Assembly: GCF_007990755.1 (NCBI RefSeq) | Contig: NZ_BJXA01000089.1 | Coordinates: 1-32,538 of the forward strand | Source: Nocardia ninae NBRC 108245 | Lineage (GTDB): Bacteria > Actinomycetota > Actinomycetes > Mycobacteriales > Mycobacteriaceae | Direction of reading: 5' to 3' | DNA length: 32,538 nucleotides | Shown here: positions 23,265 through 32,491 of the stretch, in pieces | Layout: each line of letters starts with the position of its first letter | Position numbering within the stretch: the stretch's first letter is position 1 | Notes under the pieces: model-generated | What the model saw: the letters and a program-made list of their open reading frames with translations, nothing else | What the model was told of the DNA's origin: nothing | The model's database searches: none | Translations under genes and position numbers: made by a program

Positions 23265-25070
23265 GTGACAGCTCACTATCGGGACAGCGCGGTCAGCAGG
23301 CGATCGGTACTGCGTGGCGCGGCGGGTCTGGCAGGCGCGGCCGGGTTGGCGGCGACGGCGGGTCCGGCGGCGGCACAGGGGGCACGCAGGCGAAACGGTC
23401 CGCCGCGCAATACGGTCGCGGTCTTGGGCGCGGGCATCGGCGGACTCACCGCCGCGCACGAGCTCGCCGAGCGCGGCTTCCAGGTGACGGTGTTCGACCG
23501 CAAGGAGCTGGGCGGCAAGTCACGCACCATCCCGCTACCCGGCACCGGCGGCGGTGGTCGCGCGCCGCTACCGGGCGAGCACGGCGCCCGCGGCTTCACC
23601 TCGTTCTATCACCACGTGCACGACACGATGCGCCGCATTCCACTGCCCGGTACCCGAAACACGGTGCACGACAACCTGGTTCCGTTCTCGGTCAACGACC
23701 CGCGCTACCCGCGCGCCGGAAATCTGCCGGACGGCTTCCCGCTCATGTTCGGCTTCTACTTCGATCCACGGCAGGCCCTCACCCCGGACGGGTTGCAGCG
23801 CATTCTGGTCGAGGTCTTTCTGAAGAACAACCTCATCCCGCTCCCCGAGGCGATCCACATGGCCGGCCGGGTCGTCACCTACCTGACCTCCAGCGAGGAG
23901 CGCAGGTTCGGGCAGTGGGAGCACGTGAGCTGGTGGGATTTCGTCGACGCCGGGAGCAGGTCGGCGCAGTTCCAGGCCCTCGCCGCAACGGGTTTGACGC
24001 GCGCGCTGGTCGCCGCGAAGGAGTACGTCGCCAGCACCAGGACGATGGGCAACATGATGGAGGGCTTCTTCATCGCCCTGCTCCAGGAGCTCACCGGCGG
24101 CCCCAAGGTCTACGAGGTGCTCAACGGCCCGACCAACGAGGCGTGGCTGGATCCGTGGATCACGCTACTGCGCGAGATGGGTGTCGAGTTCCGGCCCGGC
24201 CATGCCCTCGACGGCTTCGAGGTGGCGGGTGACCAGATCGCCGGCGCGCGAATCCGTGTGCCGGACGGCGTAACTCGACTACACAGTGCCGACTGGTACG
24301 TCTGCGCGGTGCCGACGGACCGCGCGCGGCGACTGTGGTCGCCCGAAATCCGGGGCCTGGACCCGGATCTCGCGCGGATGGACGAGCTCACCCTCGACTG
24401 GATGACCGGCTTGCAGATGTTCGTCAGCGAAAAGCTGGAACTCGGCGCGGGTTACAACATCTACCTCGACGCGCCGTGGCGCTTGACCTCGTACTCCCAG
24501 CGCGCGTTCTGGGAGGTCGACTACGCCGCGAAGTACGGCGACGGCACCGTCCTCGACGGCCTCACCATCGACATCGCCGACTGGGATACCCCCGGCATCC
24601 TGTTCGGCAAAACCGCCAAACACTGCACCCGCGAAGAGATTTACCAGGAGACCTGGGCACAGCTCACCGCCGCGCTCAACGACGACGGCCGAATTCAGTT
24701 GCAGGACGGCATCGTCCGGGACTGGCTGCTCGATCCAGGCATCAGCTGGCAGGACGGCCGGAACCAGAACGATGAACCGTTGCTGGTCAACACGATCGGT
24801 TCCTGGGCGGCGCGGCCCAACGCGTACACGAAGATCCCGAACCTGTTCCTCGCCGCCGACTATGTGCGGACCAATTTCGACCTCGCGACGATGGAGGGCG
24901 CCAACGAGGCGGGCCGCGCCGCGGTGAACGCGCTGCTCGACGCCGCGGGATCCACCGCGCAACGGGCCACGCTGTTCACCAGAGACTCGATTCCCGCCTT
25001 CGAACCGCTGCGTCAGATGGACGCCGCTCGCTACCGCGCGGGGCAGCCGAATCTGTTCGATCTCGGTTGA
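23265..25070 (+). CDS. Tat-exported FAD-dependent amine oxidase/phytoene-desaturase-like protein
   Basis: A 601-residue flavoprotein. The N-terminus has the twin-arginine motif SRRSVL at 11-16, then an Ala/Gly-rich hydrophobic segment ending PAAAQG, so it should be exported folded with its FAD. The FAD-binding motif is GAGIGGLTAAHELAERG at 55-71, with Asp78 at the end of the second strand and GGKSRT after it. The C-terminal IPNLFLAADYVRTNFDLATMEGANEAGRAAV is the second FAD motif of phytoene desaturase and hydroxysqualene dehydroxylase-type enzymes. The substrate is unknown; a lipid or isoprenoid in the envelope is plausible. The GTG at 23265 is chosen because it precedes the Tat motif at a normal distance. 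Its gene is divergent from the TetR gene. Confidence 0.87.
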   Translation: MTAHYRDSAVSRRSVLRGAAGLAGAAGLAATAGPAAAQGARRRNGPPRNTVAVLGAGIGGLTAAHELAERGFQVTVFDRKELGGKSRTIPLPGTGGGGRAPLPGEHGARGFTSFYHHVHDTMRRIPLPGTRNTVHDNLVPFSVNDPRYPRAGNLPDGFPLMFGFYFDPRQALTPDGLQRILVEVFLKNNLIPLPEAIHMAGRVVTYLTSSEERRFGQWEHVSWWDFVDAGSRSAQFQALAATGLTRALVAAKEYVASTRTMGNMMEGFFIALLQELTGGPKVYEVLNGPTNEAWLDPWITLLREMGVEFRPGHALDGFEVAGDQIAGARIRVPDGVTRLHSADWYVCAVPTDRARRLWSPEIRGLDPDLARMDELTLDWMTGLQMFVSEKLELGAGYNIYLDAPWRLTSYSQRAFWEVDYAAKYGDGTVLDGLTIDIADWDTPGILFGKTAKHCTREEIYQETWAQLTAALNDDGRIQLQDGIVRDWLLDPGISWQDGRNQNDEPLLVNTIGSWAARPNAYTKIPNLFLAADYVRTNFDLATMEGANEAGRAAVNALLDAAGSTAQRATLFTRDSIPAFEPLRQMDAARYRAGQPNLFDLG

Positions 25071-25116
25071 CTTTTCGGTTGCTCGCCGACTGCCCGCCAG
25101 AAAAGCCTCGGTCCCC

Positions 25117-25122
25117 TAGACT
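25117..25122 (+). promoter_or_regulatory. Possible -10 box of the polysaccharide operon
   Basis: TAGACT fits the TANNNT pattern and lies 64 bases before the first glycosyltransferase start, in the 116-bp gap after the flavoprotein gene. No clear -35 box is seen. Confidence 0.3.
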
Positions 25123-25186
25123 TTCGCGGGAGAGACGGGTTCACCGACAGCGACTCGTCCGCCATCACCGCCAGTAGGGGGCATGG

Positions 25187-26275
25187 GTGACGGAAAGTAC
25201 CGAGATCGTCCGGGTGCACATGACGGGATCCGAGTGGTTCGCGTCCGCGCCGGGTGGGCTCAACCGGTACTTCACCGAGCTGTTCCACGCGCTCGCCAGG
25301 CAACCCGGCGCGGAGGTGTCCGCCGCGGCTTTCGGCGCGCCCGCCCCCGGTGCCCGATCATGGGGCAGGCTGGGCGGTTCCACGGTGCGCCGGGCCAGCA
25401 CCGCCTTCCTCGATCGCGACGAGCTGCGCCCCGGCACGGTGCTCGACCGGCACTTCTGCCTCTACGGGCCGGCCGCCGTCGCCCGGCACGGACGGCTCCC
25501 GCTGGTCGTTCACTTCCATGGGCCGTGGGCGGCCGAGAGCCGGCTCACCGGGCAGAGCGCGGCGGCGGCGCGCGCGAAGTATCTGATCGAACGCCTCCGC
25601 TACCTCGGCGCGGACCGATTCGTGGTGCTGTCCAACCACTTTCGCGAGGTACTACATACCGACTACCGGGTTTCCCTGGACCGCATCGCGGTCATCCCGC
25701 CCGGCGTCGACCTGACCCGCTTCGACGCCTCCCCTATCCGACCCGAGACGCGAACCGTGCTGTGCGTCCGCAGGCTCGAACACCGGATGGGGATCGATAC
25801 CCTGCTGCGCGCCTGGCCCGGTGTGCTCGACGAGCATCCGACGGCGCGACTGGTAATCGTCGGCACCGGCACGGCCGAGGCCGAATTACGCGCCGCCGCA
25901 ACATCACTCGTTGACACCGTCGAGTTCGCCGGGCACGTCGACGATCAGCGGCTCACCGAGCTCTACGAGCAGGCGCAGTTGACCGTCGTGCCCACCACCG
26001 CGCTGGAGGGCTTCGGCCTGATCGCGCTGGAATCGCTGGCTGCGGGGCGCGCGCCGATCGTCACCGACTGTGGCGGACTACCGGATTCGGTGCGCGGGCT
26101 CGATCCGTCGCTCATCGTCCCCGCCGGTGACGCCGACGCGCTCGGGGCCCGCCTGGTCGCCGGATTGCACGGCACCGTGCCCACCCCCGCACAATGCCGG
26201 GCCCACGCGGAGACCTTCTCCTGGGATGTCACAGCCGAGCGGCATCTCGCGATGTACCGGGCAATCAGGCAATGA
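25187..26275 (+). CDS. Glycosyltransferase family 4
   Basis: A 362-residue retaining sugar transferase with two Rossmann domains (GT-B fold). The N-terminal acceptor domain has the GGLNRYFTELFHAL loop, and the domain junction is IPPGVDLTRFD at 170-180. The C-terminal donor domain includes LVIVGTGTAEAEL and the EX7E motif Glu274-Glu282 (EGFGLIALE), which binds the donor nucleotide-sugar. The GTG at 25187 follows an AGTAGGGGG sequence. It is the first gene of a plus-strand operon running to the right edge, and its stop overlaps the next start (ATGA). It should add one sugar to the lipid-linked repeat unit in the cytoplasm. Confidence 0.92.
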   Translation: MTESTEIVRVHMTGSEWFASAPGGLNRYFTELFHALARQPGAEVSAAAFGAPAPGARSWGRLGGSTVRRASTAFLDRDELRPGTVLDRHFCLYGPAAVARHGRLPLVVHFHGPWAAESRLTGQSAAAARAKYLIERLRYLGADRFVVLSNHFREVLHTDYRVSLDRIAVIPPGVDLTRFDASPIRPETRTVLCVRRLEHRMGIDTLLRAWPGVLDEHPTARLVIVGTGTAEAELRAAATSLVDTVEFAGHVDDQRLTELYEQAQLTVVPTTALEGFGLIALESLAAGRAPIVTDCGGLPDSVRGLDPSLIVPAGDADALGARLVAGLHGTVPTPAQCRAHAETFSWDVTAERHLAMYRAIRQ

Positions 26276-27453
26276 CCACGGCACTGTTCGTGGCCCACAC
26301 CGCGGCGCCCTCCGGCGCCGAGCTCGCCACCTTGCGACTGGTGTCGGCCCTACGCGACCAGGGGCGGCTCGGCGTCGCCATGGTCTACACAGCGGACGGC
26401 CCCTTGGTCGAACGGATGCGCGCACGCGGGATCGAAACCCGCGTGCTGCGTGGCCGATTCGACAGCCGCGCGATGACCATCGGTTCCGGCCCGCTCCGCC
26501 TGGTCGCCGGATTCGCCGCTCTGCTGCGGCTCGGCTGGTCGCTCGGCGCGACCGCCAAAGAGCTCGGCGCGCACGTCGTGGTGGCGGAGAGCAGCAAGGC
26601 GCTGGTGATGGGTGCGGTGGCCGCGCGGCGTGCCCGCGTTCCGCTGGTCTGGCAGGTGCACGATCGCCTCGCCCGCGACTACTTCGGGCGACTGCCCACC
26701 CTCGTGCTGCGGCTGCTCGGGCGGCTGTTCAGCCGCGGCTATCTCGCCAACAGCCGCACCACGCTGGCCACCCTGCCGGTCGGACGCAGGCCCGCGCTGG
26801 TGGCCTATCCGGGGGTCGAACTCGGCCCTGATATCCCCCGTCGGGCTCAACGTCCGCCCGCCGACACCGTGGTCGCCGTGGTCGGCCGGTTGTCACCCTG
26901 GAAGGGCCAGGACGTGCTGCTGCGTGCCCTCGCCGCCGCGAAAGTCCGTCCGCGACAGGTGTTCCTGATCGGCGGCACGTTCTTCGACGAAGAGCCGTAC
27001 CGCGCCGAACTCGAACGTCTTGCCCGCGAACTCCAGTTGCCGGTGACTTTCACCGGCCACGTCGACGACCCCGCCGAATACCTGCGTGACACCGACATTC
27101 TGGTGCACAGCTCGGTCCTTCCCGAACCGTTCGGCCAAGTGGTGGTCGAGGGCATGCACGCGGGCTGCGCCGTCATCGCCAGCACGCCGGGAGGTCCCGC
27201 CGAGATCGTCCAGCCCGGTGTCGACGGGTTACTCGTACCAGGCGGCGACGAACGACGACTCACCGCCGCACTCGACACCCTCATCGGCGACCCAGCACTG
27301 CGCACCAGACTGGCCACGGCGGCCCGCACGCGCGCCAAAGACTTCGACATCACCGAAACGGCGCACACGGTCGCCACCTTCCTCTACGACATCGCACAAC
27401 GCAACGGCGCGGCGGGCACCCCCCATTCAGCAGAGAGAGCCCCGCATGGCTGA
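26272..27453 (+). CDS. Glycosyltransferase family 4 (second)
   Basis: A 393-residue GT-B enzyme. The N-terminal loop is APSGAELATLRLVSAL, the linker AYPGVELGPD at 178-187, and the donor domain starts VVAVVGRLSPWKGQDVLL. The EX7E motif is Glu285-Glu293 (EPFGQVVVE). ATG 26272 overlaps the preceding stop as ATGA; the frame is open further upstream, but that part overlaps the first GT4 gene. The stop overlaps the flippase start by eight bases. It adds a second sugar to the same acceptor series, as its operon position suggests. Confidence 0.92.
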   Translation: MTTALFVAHTAAPSGAELATLRLVSALRDQGRLGVAMVYTADGPLVERMRARGIETRVLRGRFDSRAMTIGSGPLRLVAGFAALLRLGWSLGATAKELGAHVVVAESSKALVMGAVAARRARVPLVWQVHDRLARDYFGRLPTLVLRLLGRLFSRGYLANSRTTLATLPVGRRPALVAYPGVELGPDIPRRAQRPPADTVVAVVGRLSPWKGQDVLLRALAAAKVRPRQVFLIGGTFFDEEPYRAELERLARELQLPVTFTGHVDDPAEYLRDTDILVHSSVLPEPFGQVVVEGMHAGCAVIASTPGGPAEIVQPGVDGLLVPGGDERRLTAALDTLIGDPALRTRLATAARTRAKDFDITETAHTVATFLYDIAQRNGAAGTPHSAERAPHG

Positions 27454-28810
27454 ACACGCGGACCAGCACGACCCGGACCGTTCACCCGCTCCACCCGGAG
27501 CGCACCGCCGAAATATCAAGCGCCGCCACGGCTTTCTCGGGATCGTTCGCGACATCGGCTATGTCAGCTTCGGCAAGTACGGGCAGTACGTCGTCACCAT
27601 CGTGACGGTGCCGCTGATCGCCCGCGTACTGGGCGCGCACGGTCTCGGCCTGCTCGCGATCGGCATGTCGGCCTATTTCATCGGCTCGCTGCTGGTCGAT
27701 CTCGGCATCACCTCGTACCTGGCCGCGCGGGTGCACGACGCTGGCCTCGGCGACGACCGGCTGGCGCACATCAATCAGCTGCGCGGCGACTACCTGGCCA
27801 TCCGCACGACCACCCTCGGCGTCCTCGGCGTCGCGTTGCTGCTCAGCTACGCGCTCGGCGCACCGGTGCATCTGGAGATGATCCTGCTCGGGCTGTTCGC
27901 GGGCGGCTTCTGGTCGGTGTCGGAAGACTGGTTGCTCATCGGGCAGGGGCGCTTCGGCGCCTCCACCGCCTATCAAGCCGTCGGCCGCATCGGGTACCTC
28001 GCGCTGCTCGTGGCGGTGCTCCCCCGCGTGCCCAATGCCCAGGTCGCGGTGCTGTGTCTGCTCGTCTCGTCCATTCCGACCGTGCTGCTGACCTGGTGGG
28101 ATTCGTTGCGCACCTTCGGGCTGCCGTCGCGGCCGCGCGACGTGCGGACCGTGTTACGTACCGGCGCACCGGTTTTCACTTCTCGTCTGTTGGTGACCAC
28201 CTACGGGCAAGGTGCGGCGGCGGTGTACTCGGGCGTGCTCGACGCCGTGTCGCTCGGGCTCTATTCAGCGGGCGACCGGTTGGTCCGCGCCATCCAATCC
28301 ACCCTGGACCCCATCGGTTTCGCCCTGCTACCGCGGATGGCGCGCAAGAGCGCCGACGACAACTTCTGGCGGCACGCACTCCAGGCCCTGGCCGCCTGCG
28401 TCTGCACCGCGACGGTGGCGGCCGCCGCGGTATGGCTGGCCGCGCCCATGCTGATCCATCTGGTGTTCGGCAAGGACTTCACCGCCGCGATCGACCTGCT
28501 GCGGGTGGAGACGTTCGTGCTGCCCGCGACGGCGATCACCTCGTTCGTCACCACCGCCGTGCTCCCGGTGCGCCAGGACACCACCGGCGTCCTGATCGGC
28601 GCGGTGCTCGGCACCTGCGTGGCGGCCACGGCACTGGCCATCGCGTTCCGCACCCACTCGGTGTGGACGCTGGTCTACGGCACCGTGATCGTCGAATTCA
28701 CCGTCGCCGCTTGGTATCTGCTCAGGATCCGCACACTCATCCGCCGTGAGCGGGTAACACCCGCTCCGGATCCCGCGATTGTGCTGATGCGGGAGGACGG
28801 CGGGACATGA
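27446..28810 (+). CDS. Wzx-like polysaccharide flippase
   Basis: A 454-residue membrane protein of the polysaccharide-transporter (MATE/Wzx) superfamily, expected to flip the lipid-linked repeat unit across the inner membrane. A hydrophilic, His/Pro-rich N-terminus of about 30 residues precedes 12 hydrophobic helices. The first helix region (SFGKYGQYVVTIVTVPLIARVLGAHGLGLL) is typical of Wzx, and the YSAGDRLVRAIQSTLDPIGFALLPRMAR segment in the second half matches the second repeat. ATG 27446 has AGAGAG upstream; the longer frame from 27086 is a shadow of the GT4 gene. It is co-translated with the genes on both sides. Confidence 0.9.
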   Translation: MAEHADQHDPDRSPAPPGAHRRNIKRRHGFLGIVRDIGYVSFGKYGQYVVTIVTVPLIARVLGAHGLGLLAIGMSAYFIGSLLVDLGITSYLAARVHDAGLGDDRLAHINQLRGDYLAIRTTTLGVLGVALLLSYALGAPVHLEMILLGLFAGGFWSVSEDWLLIGQGRFGASTAYQAVGRIGYLALLVAVLPRVPNAQVAVLCLLVSSIPTVLLTWWDSLRTFGLPSRPRDVRTVLRTGAPVFTSRLLVTTYGQGAAAVYSGVLDAVSLGLYSAGDRLVRAIQSTLDPIGFALLPRMARKSADDNFWRHALQALAACVCTATVAAAAVWLAAPMLIHLVFGKDFTAAIDLLRVETFVLPATAITSFVTTAVLPVRQDTTGVLIGAVLGTCVAATALAIAFRTHSVWTLVYGTVIVEFTVAAWYLLRIRTLIRRERVTPAPDPAIVLMREDGGT

Positions 28811-29820
28811 GAATTCTCTATCTTGGCGACGACTGGGTCGGCAGCAATGCCCACTCACTGGCCGACGGCTTCCGACAGGCCGGGCACGACGTCGTGGTCA
28901 TCGACACGACCCGGGTTACCCTGCCGACCAGACTCTCGCCGCCCTGGGTGTATTCGAAGCTGGCCCGCAAGCGCGCGCCGTGGAACGTGGCCGGGTTGCA
29001 CGCCGACATCGACCGGGCCGCCGCCGTGTTCCAGCCGGACATGTTGTTCGCGTTCAAGAGCATTCATTTCGACCAGCGCAGGCTGCTGGACGTCCCCGCG
29101 CGGCTGCACGTGCACTACAGCCCCGACGACGTCGCGAACCCCGAGAATGTCAGCGCGGAATACCTTGCGCACGAGGCCGACTGGGACCACATCGTCACCA
29201 CCAAACGCCACAATGTCGCCGAACTGCGCGACCGCGGCGCCCGCGCCGTCACCTTCGTGCGCAGCGCCTACGACCCGGCCTGGCACCACCCCACCGCGCG
29301 GCGCGGCACCCGGCAGTTCCTCGTCGGCTTCATCGGCGTGCGCCGCCCGGACCGCCGGGCCGAGCTGGTCGAGCTCGCCAGTACGCACGGCTCCCGCATG
29401 CTGGTGCACGGGCCGGGCTGGCGCCGGGTGCCCGAATTGCGCGCCACCGGAGCCGAAGTCGGCGGCGCCGTGTACGGCGAACGCTACTCGGAGGTGGTCG
29501 CGAGCGTCACCGCCAACCTGGTCCTGCTCAACTCCGACAACCGCGATACGCACACCTGCCGCACCTTCGAAGTGCCTGCCGCCGGTGGGCTTTTCGTCGG
29601 CGAACGCACCGACGAGCACGCCGAACTGTTGCAGGACACCAGCGAGTGCTTCCTGTTCACCGGGGCCGACGAGCTGAGCTCCATCCTGGACTGGTGCGCC
29701 GCGCATCCCGACAAAGCGGCCGCGGTGGCCGAGGCCGGGTACCAGCGCATCGTCGCGAGCGAGCACCGCTACGTCGACCGGGCCCGCGAGATCGTGCGCG
29801 CGGTCAGTGACCGCTCATGA
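28807..29820 (+). CDS. CgeB-like glycosyltransferase
   Basis: A 337-residue cytoplasmic protein of the CgeB/DUF3880-type GT-B group. The N-terminus MRILYLGDDWVGSNAHSLADGF, the central LHVHYSPDDVANPEN and the donor-side TCRTFEVPAAGGLFVGERTDEHAELL are characteristic. The last part corresponds to the donor-binding region, although the classical EX7E is replaced by an E-V-P-A-A-G-G loop, as is common in this group. The ATGA overlaps at both ends show tight coupling with the flippase and polymerase genes. It likely adds another residue or a side sugar to the repeat unit; donor and linkage are unknown. Confidence 0.83.
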   Translation: MRILYLGDDWVGSNAHSLADGFRQAGHDVVVIDTTRVTLPTRLSPPWVYSKLARKRAPWNVAGLHADIDRAAAVFQPDMLFAFKSIHFDQRRLLDVPARLHVHYSPDDVANPENVSAEYLAHEADWDHIVTTKRHNVAELRDRGARAVTFVRSAYDPAWHHPTARRGTRQFLVGFIGVRRPDRRAELVELASTHGSRMLVHGPGWRRVPELRATGAEVGGAVYGERYSEVVASVTANLVLLNSDNRDTHTCRTFEVPAAGGLFVGERTDEHAELLQDTSECFLFTGADELSSILDWCAAHPDKAAAVAEAGYQRIVASEHRYVDRAREIVRAVSDRS

Positions 29821-31217
29821 CAGCCACCACCGAGGTCCTGCTGATCGCGCTCGCGCTGGCCACGATCGTGGTGGCCGCCAGCACGATTCCCGGCGTCGCG
29901 CGGGTGTTCCTCATCGCGCAGGCGGCGTTCTGGTCGCTGTCGTATCTGGCGCGCCCGCTCGTGCTGCTGTGGGTGCAGCCCGAACCGCACTTCGGTGACA
30001 ATGTGGCCGACCCGCGGCTGGCCCAGTTCGGCTACGACCGCGGCATCGCGCTGGTGCTGGAGCACGTCGCCTTCGGCCTGTGGGTCTACGCGGGACTCGT
30101 TGTCGCCTATGCGTTCTGGGCTCGGCGGCATCCGCCCGTCAAGCTGCCCGCACTGACCGGCGATCCGAATTTCGTGCCGACCCTGGTGGCCACCTATGGC
30201 GTGGGACTGTTCGGCCGGGCCGCCTCCGTCGCCTCCGGTTCGGTCGGCGGCGCGGGCGAGATCGGCAGCGCCAATCCGATCCTGTCGTTCGTCGCCATCC
30301 TGGCCACCATCTCCGCCCTCGGGCTGATCATTTTCGTCCGCCCTGCCCGCCCGCAGCTGACCGCCCTGATCATCGGCGGGTTGCTCATGGGTGAGCTGGC
30401 CTGGACCGCCGTTGTCGAGTCGAAGACGCCCATCATCGGTGCCGCACTTGCCATCGCCATCCGCTTCGCGATCCTCGGGTGGACCAAGACCAAGGCGATC
30501 TCGGTCGGCGCCATCGCGGTGCTCGGCGTCGGCGGGTTCGGTTGGTTGCAGTCGCTGAAGCAGACCGAGTACGCGAAAGCCGAAGCAGCACTGGTCGATT
30601 CGAGTTATCCGCCGGTCGTCCAGCCCTTCCTGAGCATTCTGCGACGGTTCGATCTACTCGAGGCCGCGACCGACGCCTACTTCCACCAGCCGGGCCTGTG
30701 GCTGTCGCCCGTCGAGACGCTGCGGCATGCCGCGGCCAGCCTGGTTCCCAGTCAGCTGCTCGGCACGGCCAAGTTCCAGTCCGGCACCGCGTGGGCGCAA
30801 GATGTGCGCGGCGCGTCGGTCGACATGACCAGGGTGTCGGTGTCGCTGGCCGAGGGCAATCTCAACGAAGGCTATGTGCTGGGCGGCTATCCGGGCGTGG
30901 GCATCTGTGCCGTCTTCACCTTTCTGCTGCTGCTCGCCTGGGCCAGGGCGTTATATTCGCGCGTGTTCCCGATCGTGGTGCTCGGGCTCGCGATGACCGG
31001 CTCCTCCGCGCTGTTCGAACGCGGGATTCTCGGCAGCATGGAGAATCTCGGCAAATTCCTGCAAGCCGCCGTGCTCGCCTGGCTCATCTCGCTGGTCGTC
31101 CGCGAATACCGCAGGCGCACACAGACTGATCTACCGTCCGCGGAGCGACCACCTGCTGCGGAACCTGTTGTCGTCGGGGCTGTCACTACCGAAAAGAGAG
31201 AATCCCCATGGGATTGA
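29817..31217 (+). CDS. Wzy-like polysaccharide polymerase
   Basis: A 466-residue integral membrane protein with about 10-12 hydrophobic helices and one larger outer loop (about 245-350) containing KQTEYAKAEAAL and the FHQPGLWLSPVE segment. The sequence is poorly conserved, as is usual for Wzy. The call rests on topology, loop position and context between a flippase, a glycosyltransferase and a Wzz protein. It would join flipped repeat units on the outer face of the inner membrane. The start overlaps the previous stop as ATGA and its end overlaps the Wzz gene by ten bases. The hydrophilic C-terminal tail is Arg/Pro/Glu-rich. Confidence 0.75.
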   Translation: MTATTEVLLIALALATIVVAASTIPGVARVFLIAQAAFWSLSYLARPLVLLWVQPEPHFGDNVADPRLAQFGYDRGIALVLEHVAFGLWVYAGLVVAYAFWARRHPPVKLPALTGDPNFVPTLVATYGVGLFGRAASVASGSVGGAGEIGSANPILSFVAILATISALGLIIFVRPARPQLTALIIGGLLMGELAWTAVVESKTPIIGAALAIAIRFAILGWTKTKAISVGAIAVLGVGGFGWLQSLKQTEYAKAEAALVDSSYPPVVQPFLSILRRFDLLEAATDAYFHQPGLWLSPVETLRHAAASLVPSQLLGTAKFQSGTAWAQDVRGASVDMTRVSVSLAEGNLNEGYVLGGYPGVGICAVFTFLLLLAWARALYSRVFPIVVLGLAMTGSSALFERGILGSMENLGKFLQAAVLAWLISLVVREYRRRTQTDLPSAERPPAAEPVVVGAVTTEKRESPWD

Positions 31218-32491
31218 TCGATTATTGGCATATCGCGCGCCGACGCTGGGTCATCATCGTCGCGGTGATGGTGCTGTGCTTCGGCGCGTCGGCCGGATAC
31301 CTCAGCACCCTCCCGACCACCTACGTCGCCACCAGCAGCATGTACGTGTCGATGGCGACCGGCACGTCGGTCAACGACTCCTATCAGGGTGGACTGGCCG
31401 CCCAGCAGCGGGTCCGCTCGTATCTGGACCTGGCCACCAGCGCCACCGTCGCCAAACGCGTCATCGACGACCTCGGCCTGAAGATGTCGGTCAGCGAGGT
31501 CCAGGGCAACATCAAGGCGTTCTCGCCGCCCGCGACGACGAACATCATCCTCACCGTCCAGTCCTCGTCCGCCGAAGGCGCGCGCGACCTGGCCAATTCG
31601 GTGGTTTCCCAATTCCGGCGCCTGGTAGACGAATTGGAGACCATCGAGCGTGACGCGGCGCCGGCCGCACGGGTCACCGTGGTCGACCGCGCCGAGGTGC
31701 CCACGGCGCCGAGCGGACCGCAGTCGACCCGCATCCTGGCGCTCGGCCTGCTCGCCGGCATCGCGCTCGGCTGCGCGGCCGCCTTCGTCCGCGATCGCAC
31801 CGACCGCACCCTGCGCACGTCCAACGATCTGGCCGCCGTGCTGCCGGTGCCGATCCTGGGCATCATCGACGCGGATCGGCCCGGCGCGCCCGACGAGACA
31901 CGACGGCTACGCACCCGGCTGCTCCGTGAGGGCGAGAGCCGAAGCATGCTGCTGACCAGCTTTTCCTCGCAGTCCGAGCCGGAAGTAGCGGTGGCACTGG
32001 CGAAGTCGTTCGCCGACACCGGCAGCAAGGTGGTGCTGATCGACGCCGATACCTCGGGCCAAGGCAGCTCGCGCGCCTTGGCAGAGCAGCCGAGCGCCGG
32101 TCTAGCCACGGTGTTGCAGGGCACCGCGCCGATATCGGAGGCACTGACCGCGTGGCCGGAGACCGGCCTGACCGTGCTGCCGCTCGGCGCGGCCGACGAG
32201 CGGACACCCGATCTGCTCGCGTCGGACCGGTTCGCGGCCGTCGTCGCGAAACTGACCACCGACTACGACCATGTCGTGGTGCAGGCCGCACCCGTCGCGC
32301 ACGCCGCCGACGCCATCGCCGTGGCCCCGCTCTGCGATCACACCATCGCGGTCGTGCTGCTCGGGCGGACCAGCTCGCCGGAATTGCGCGGTGCGCTGGC
32401 CACATTCGGCGACAACAAGCTCACCGGCGCGGTAGCGTACAGCAAGCCGGGCAACCGGCTGCAGCGACTCAGCGGGAGGCTGCGGCGATGA
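31208..32491 (+). CDS. Wzz chain-length protein with degenerate BY-kinase domain
   Basis: A 427-residue co-polymerase. The N-terminus has a Wzz domain: a membrane helix at about 15-35, a periplasmic part to about 170 including the Pro-rich APSGP segment, and a second helix at about 174-194. The cytoplasmic domain aligns with BY-type tyrosine kinases by MLLTS (about 247-251) and the Walker A' motif VVLIDAD at 275-281. The Walker A GxGKS/T is missing (SSQSEPEVAV instead), and Walker B has Gln for the usual Asp (HVVVQAAP). The C-terminus has no tyrosine cluster. ATP use is therefore unlikely, and it may control chain length without phosphorylation. The start overlaps the polymerase gene; the stop overlaps the next ATG. 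Confidence 0.85.
   Translation: MGLIDYWHIARRRWVIIVAVMVLCFGASAGYLSTLPTTYVATSSMYVSMATGTSVNDSYQGGLAAQQRVRSYLDLATSATVAKRVIDDLGLKMSVSEVQGNIKAFSPPATTNIILTVQSSSAEGARDLANSVVSQFRRLVDELETIERDAAPAARVTVVDRAEVPTAPSGPQSTRILALGLLAGIALGCAAAFVRDRTDRTLRTSNDLAAVLPVPILGIIDADRPGAPDETRRLRTRLLREGESRSMLLTSFSSQSEPEVAVALAKSFADTGSKVVLIDADTSGQGSSRALAEQPSAGLATVLQGTAPISEALTAWPETGLTVLPLGAADERTPDLLASDRFAAVVAKLTTDYDHVVVQAAPVAHAADAIAVAPLCDHTIAVVLLGRTSSPELRGALATFGDNKLTGAVAYSKPGNRLQRLSGRLRR

Noticed and set aside
27086-27445. N-terminal extension of the flippase
   Set aside because: It is a shadow of the GT4 gene in another frame; ATG 27446 has a ribosome-binding site and starts the normal protein.
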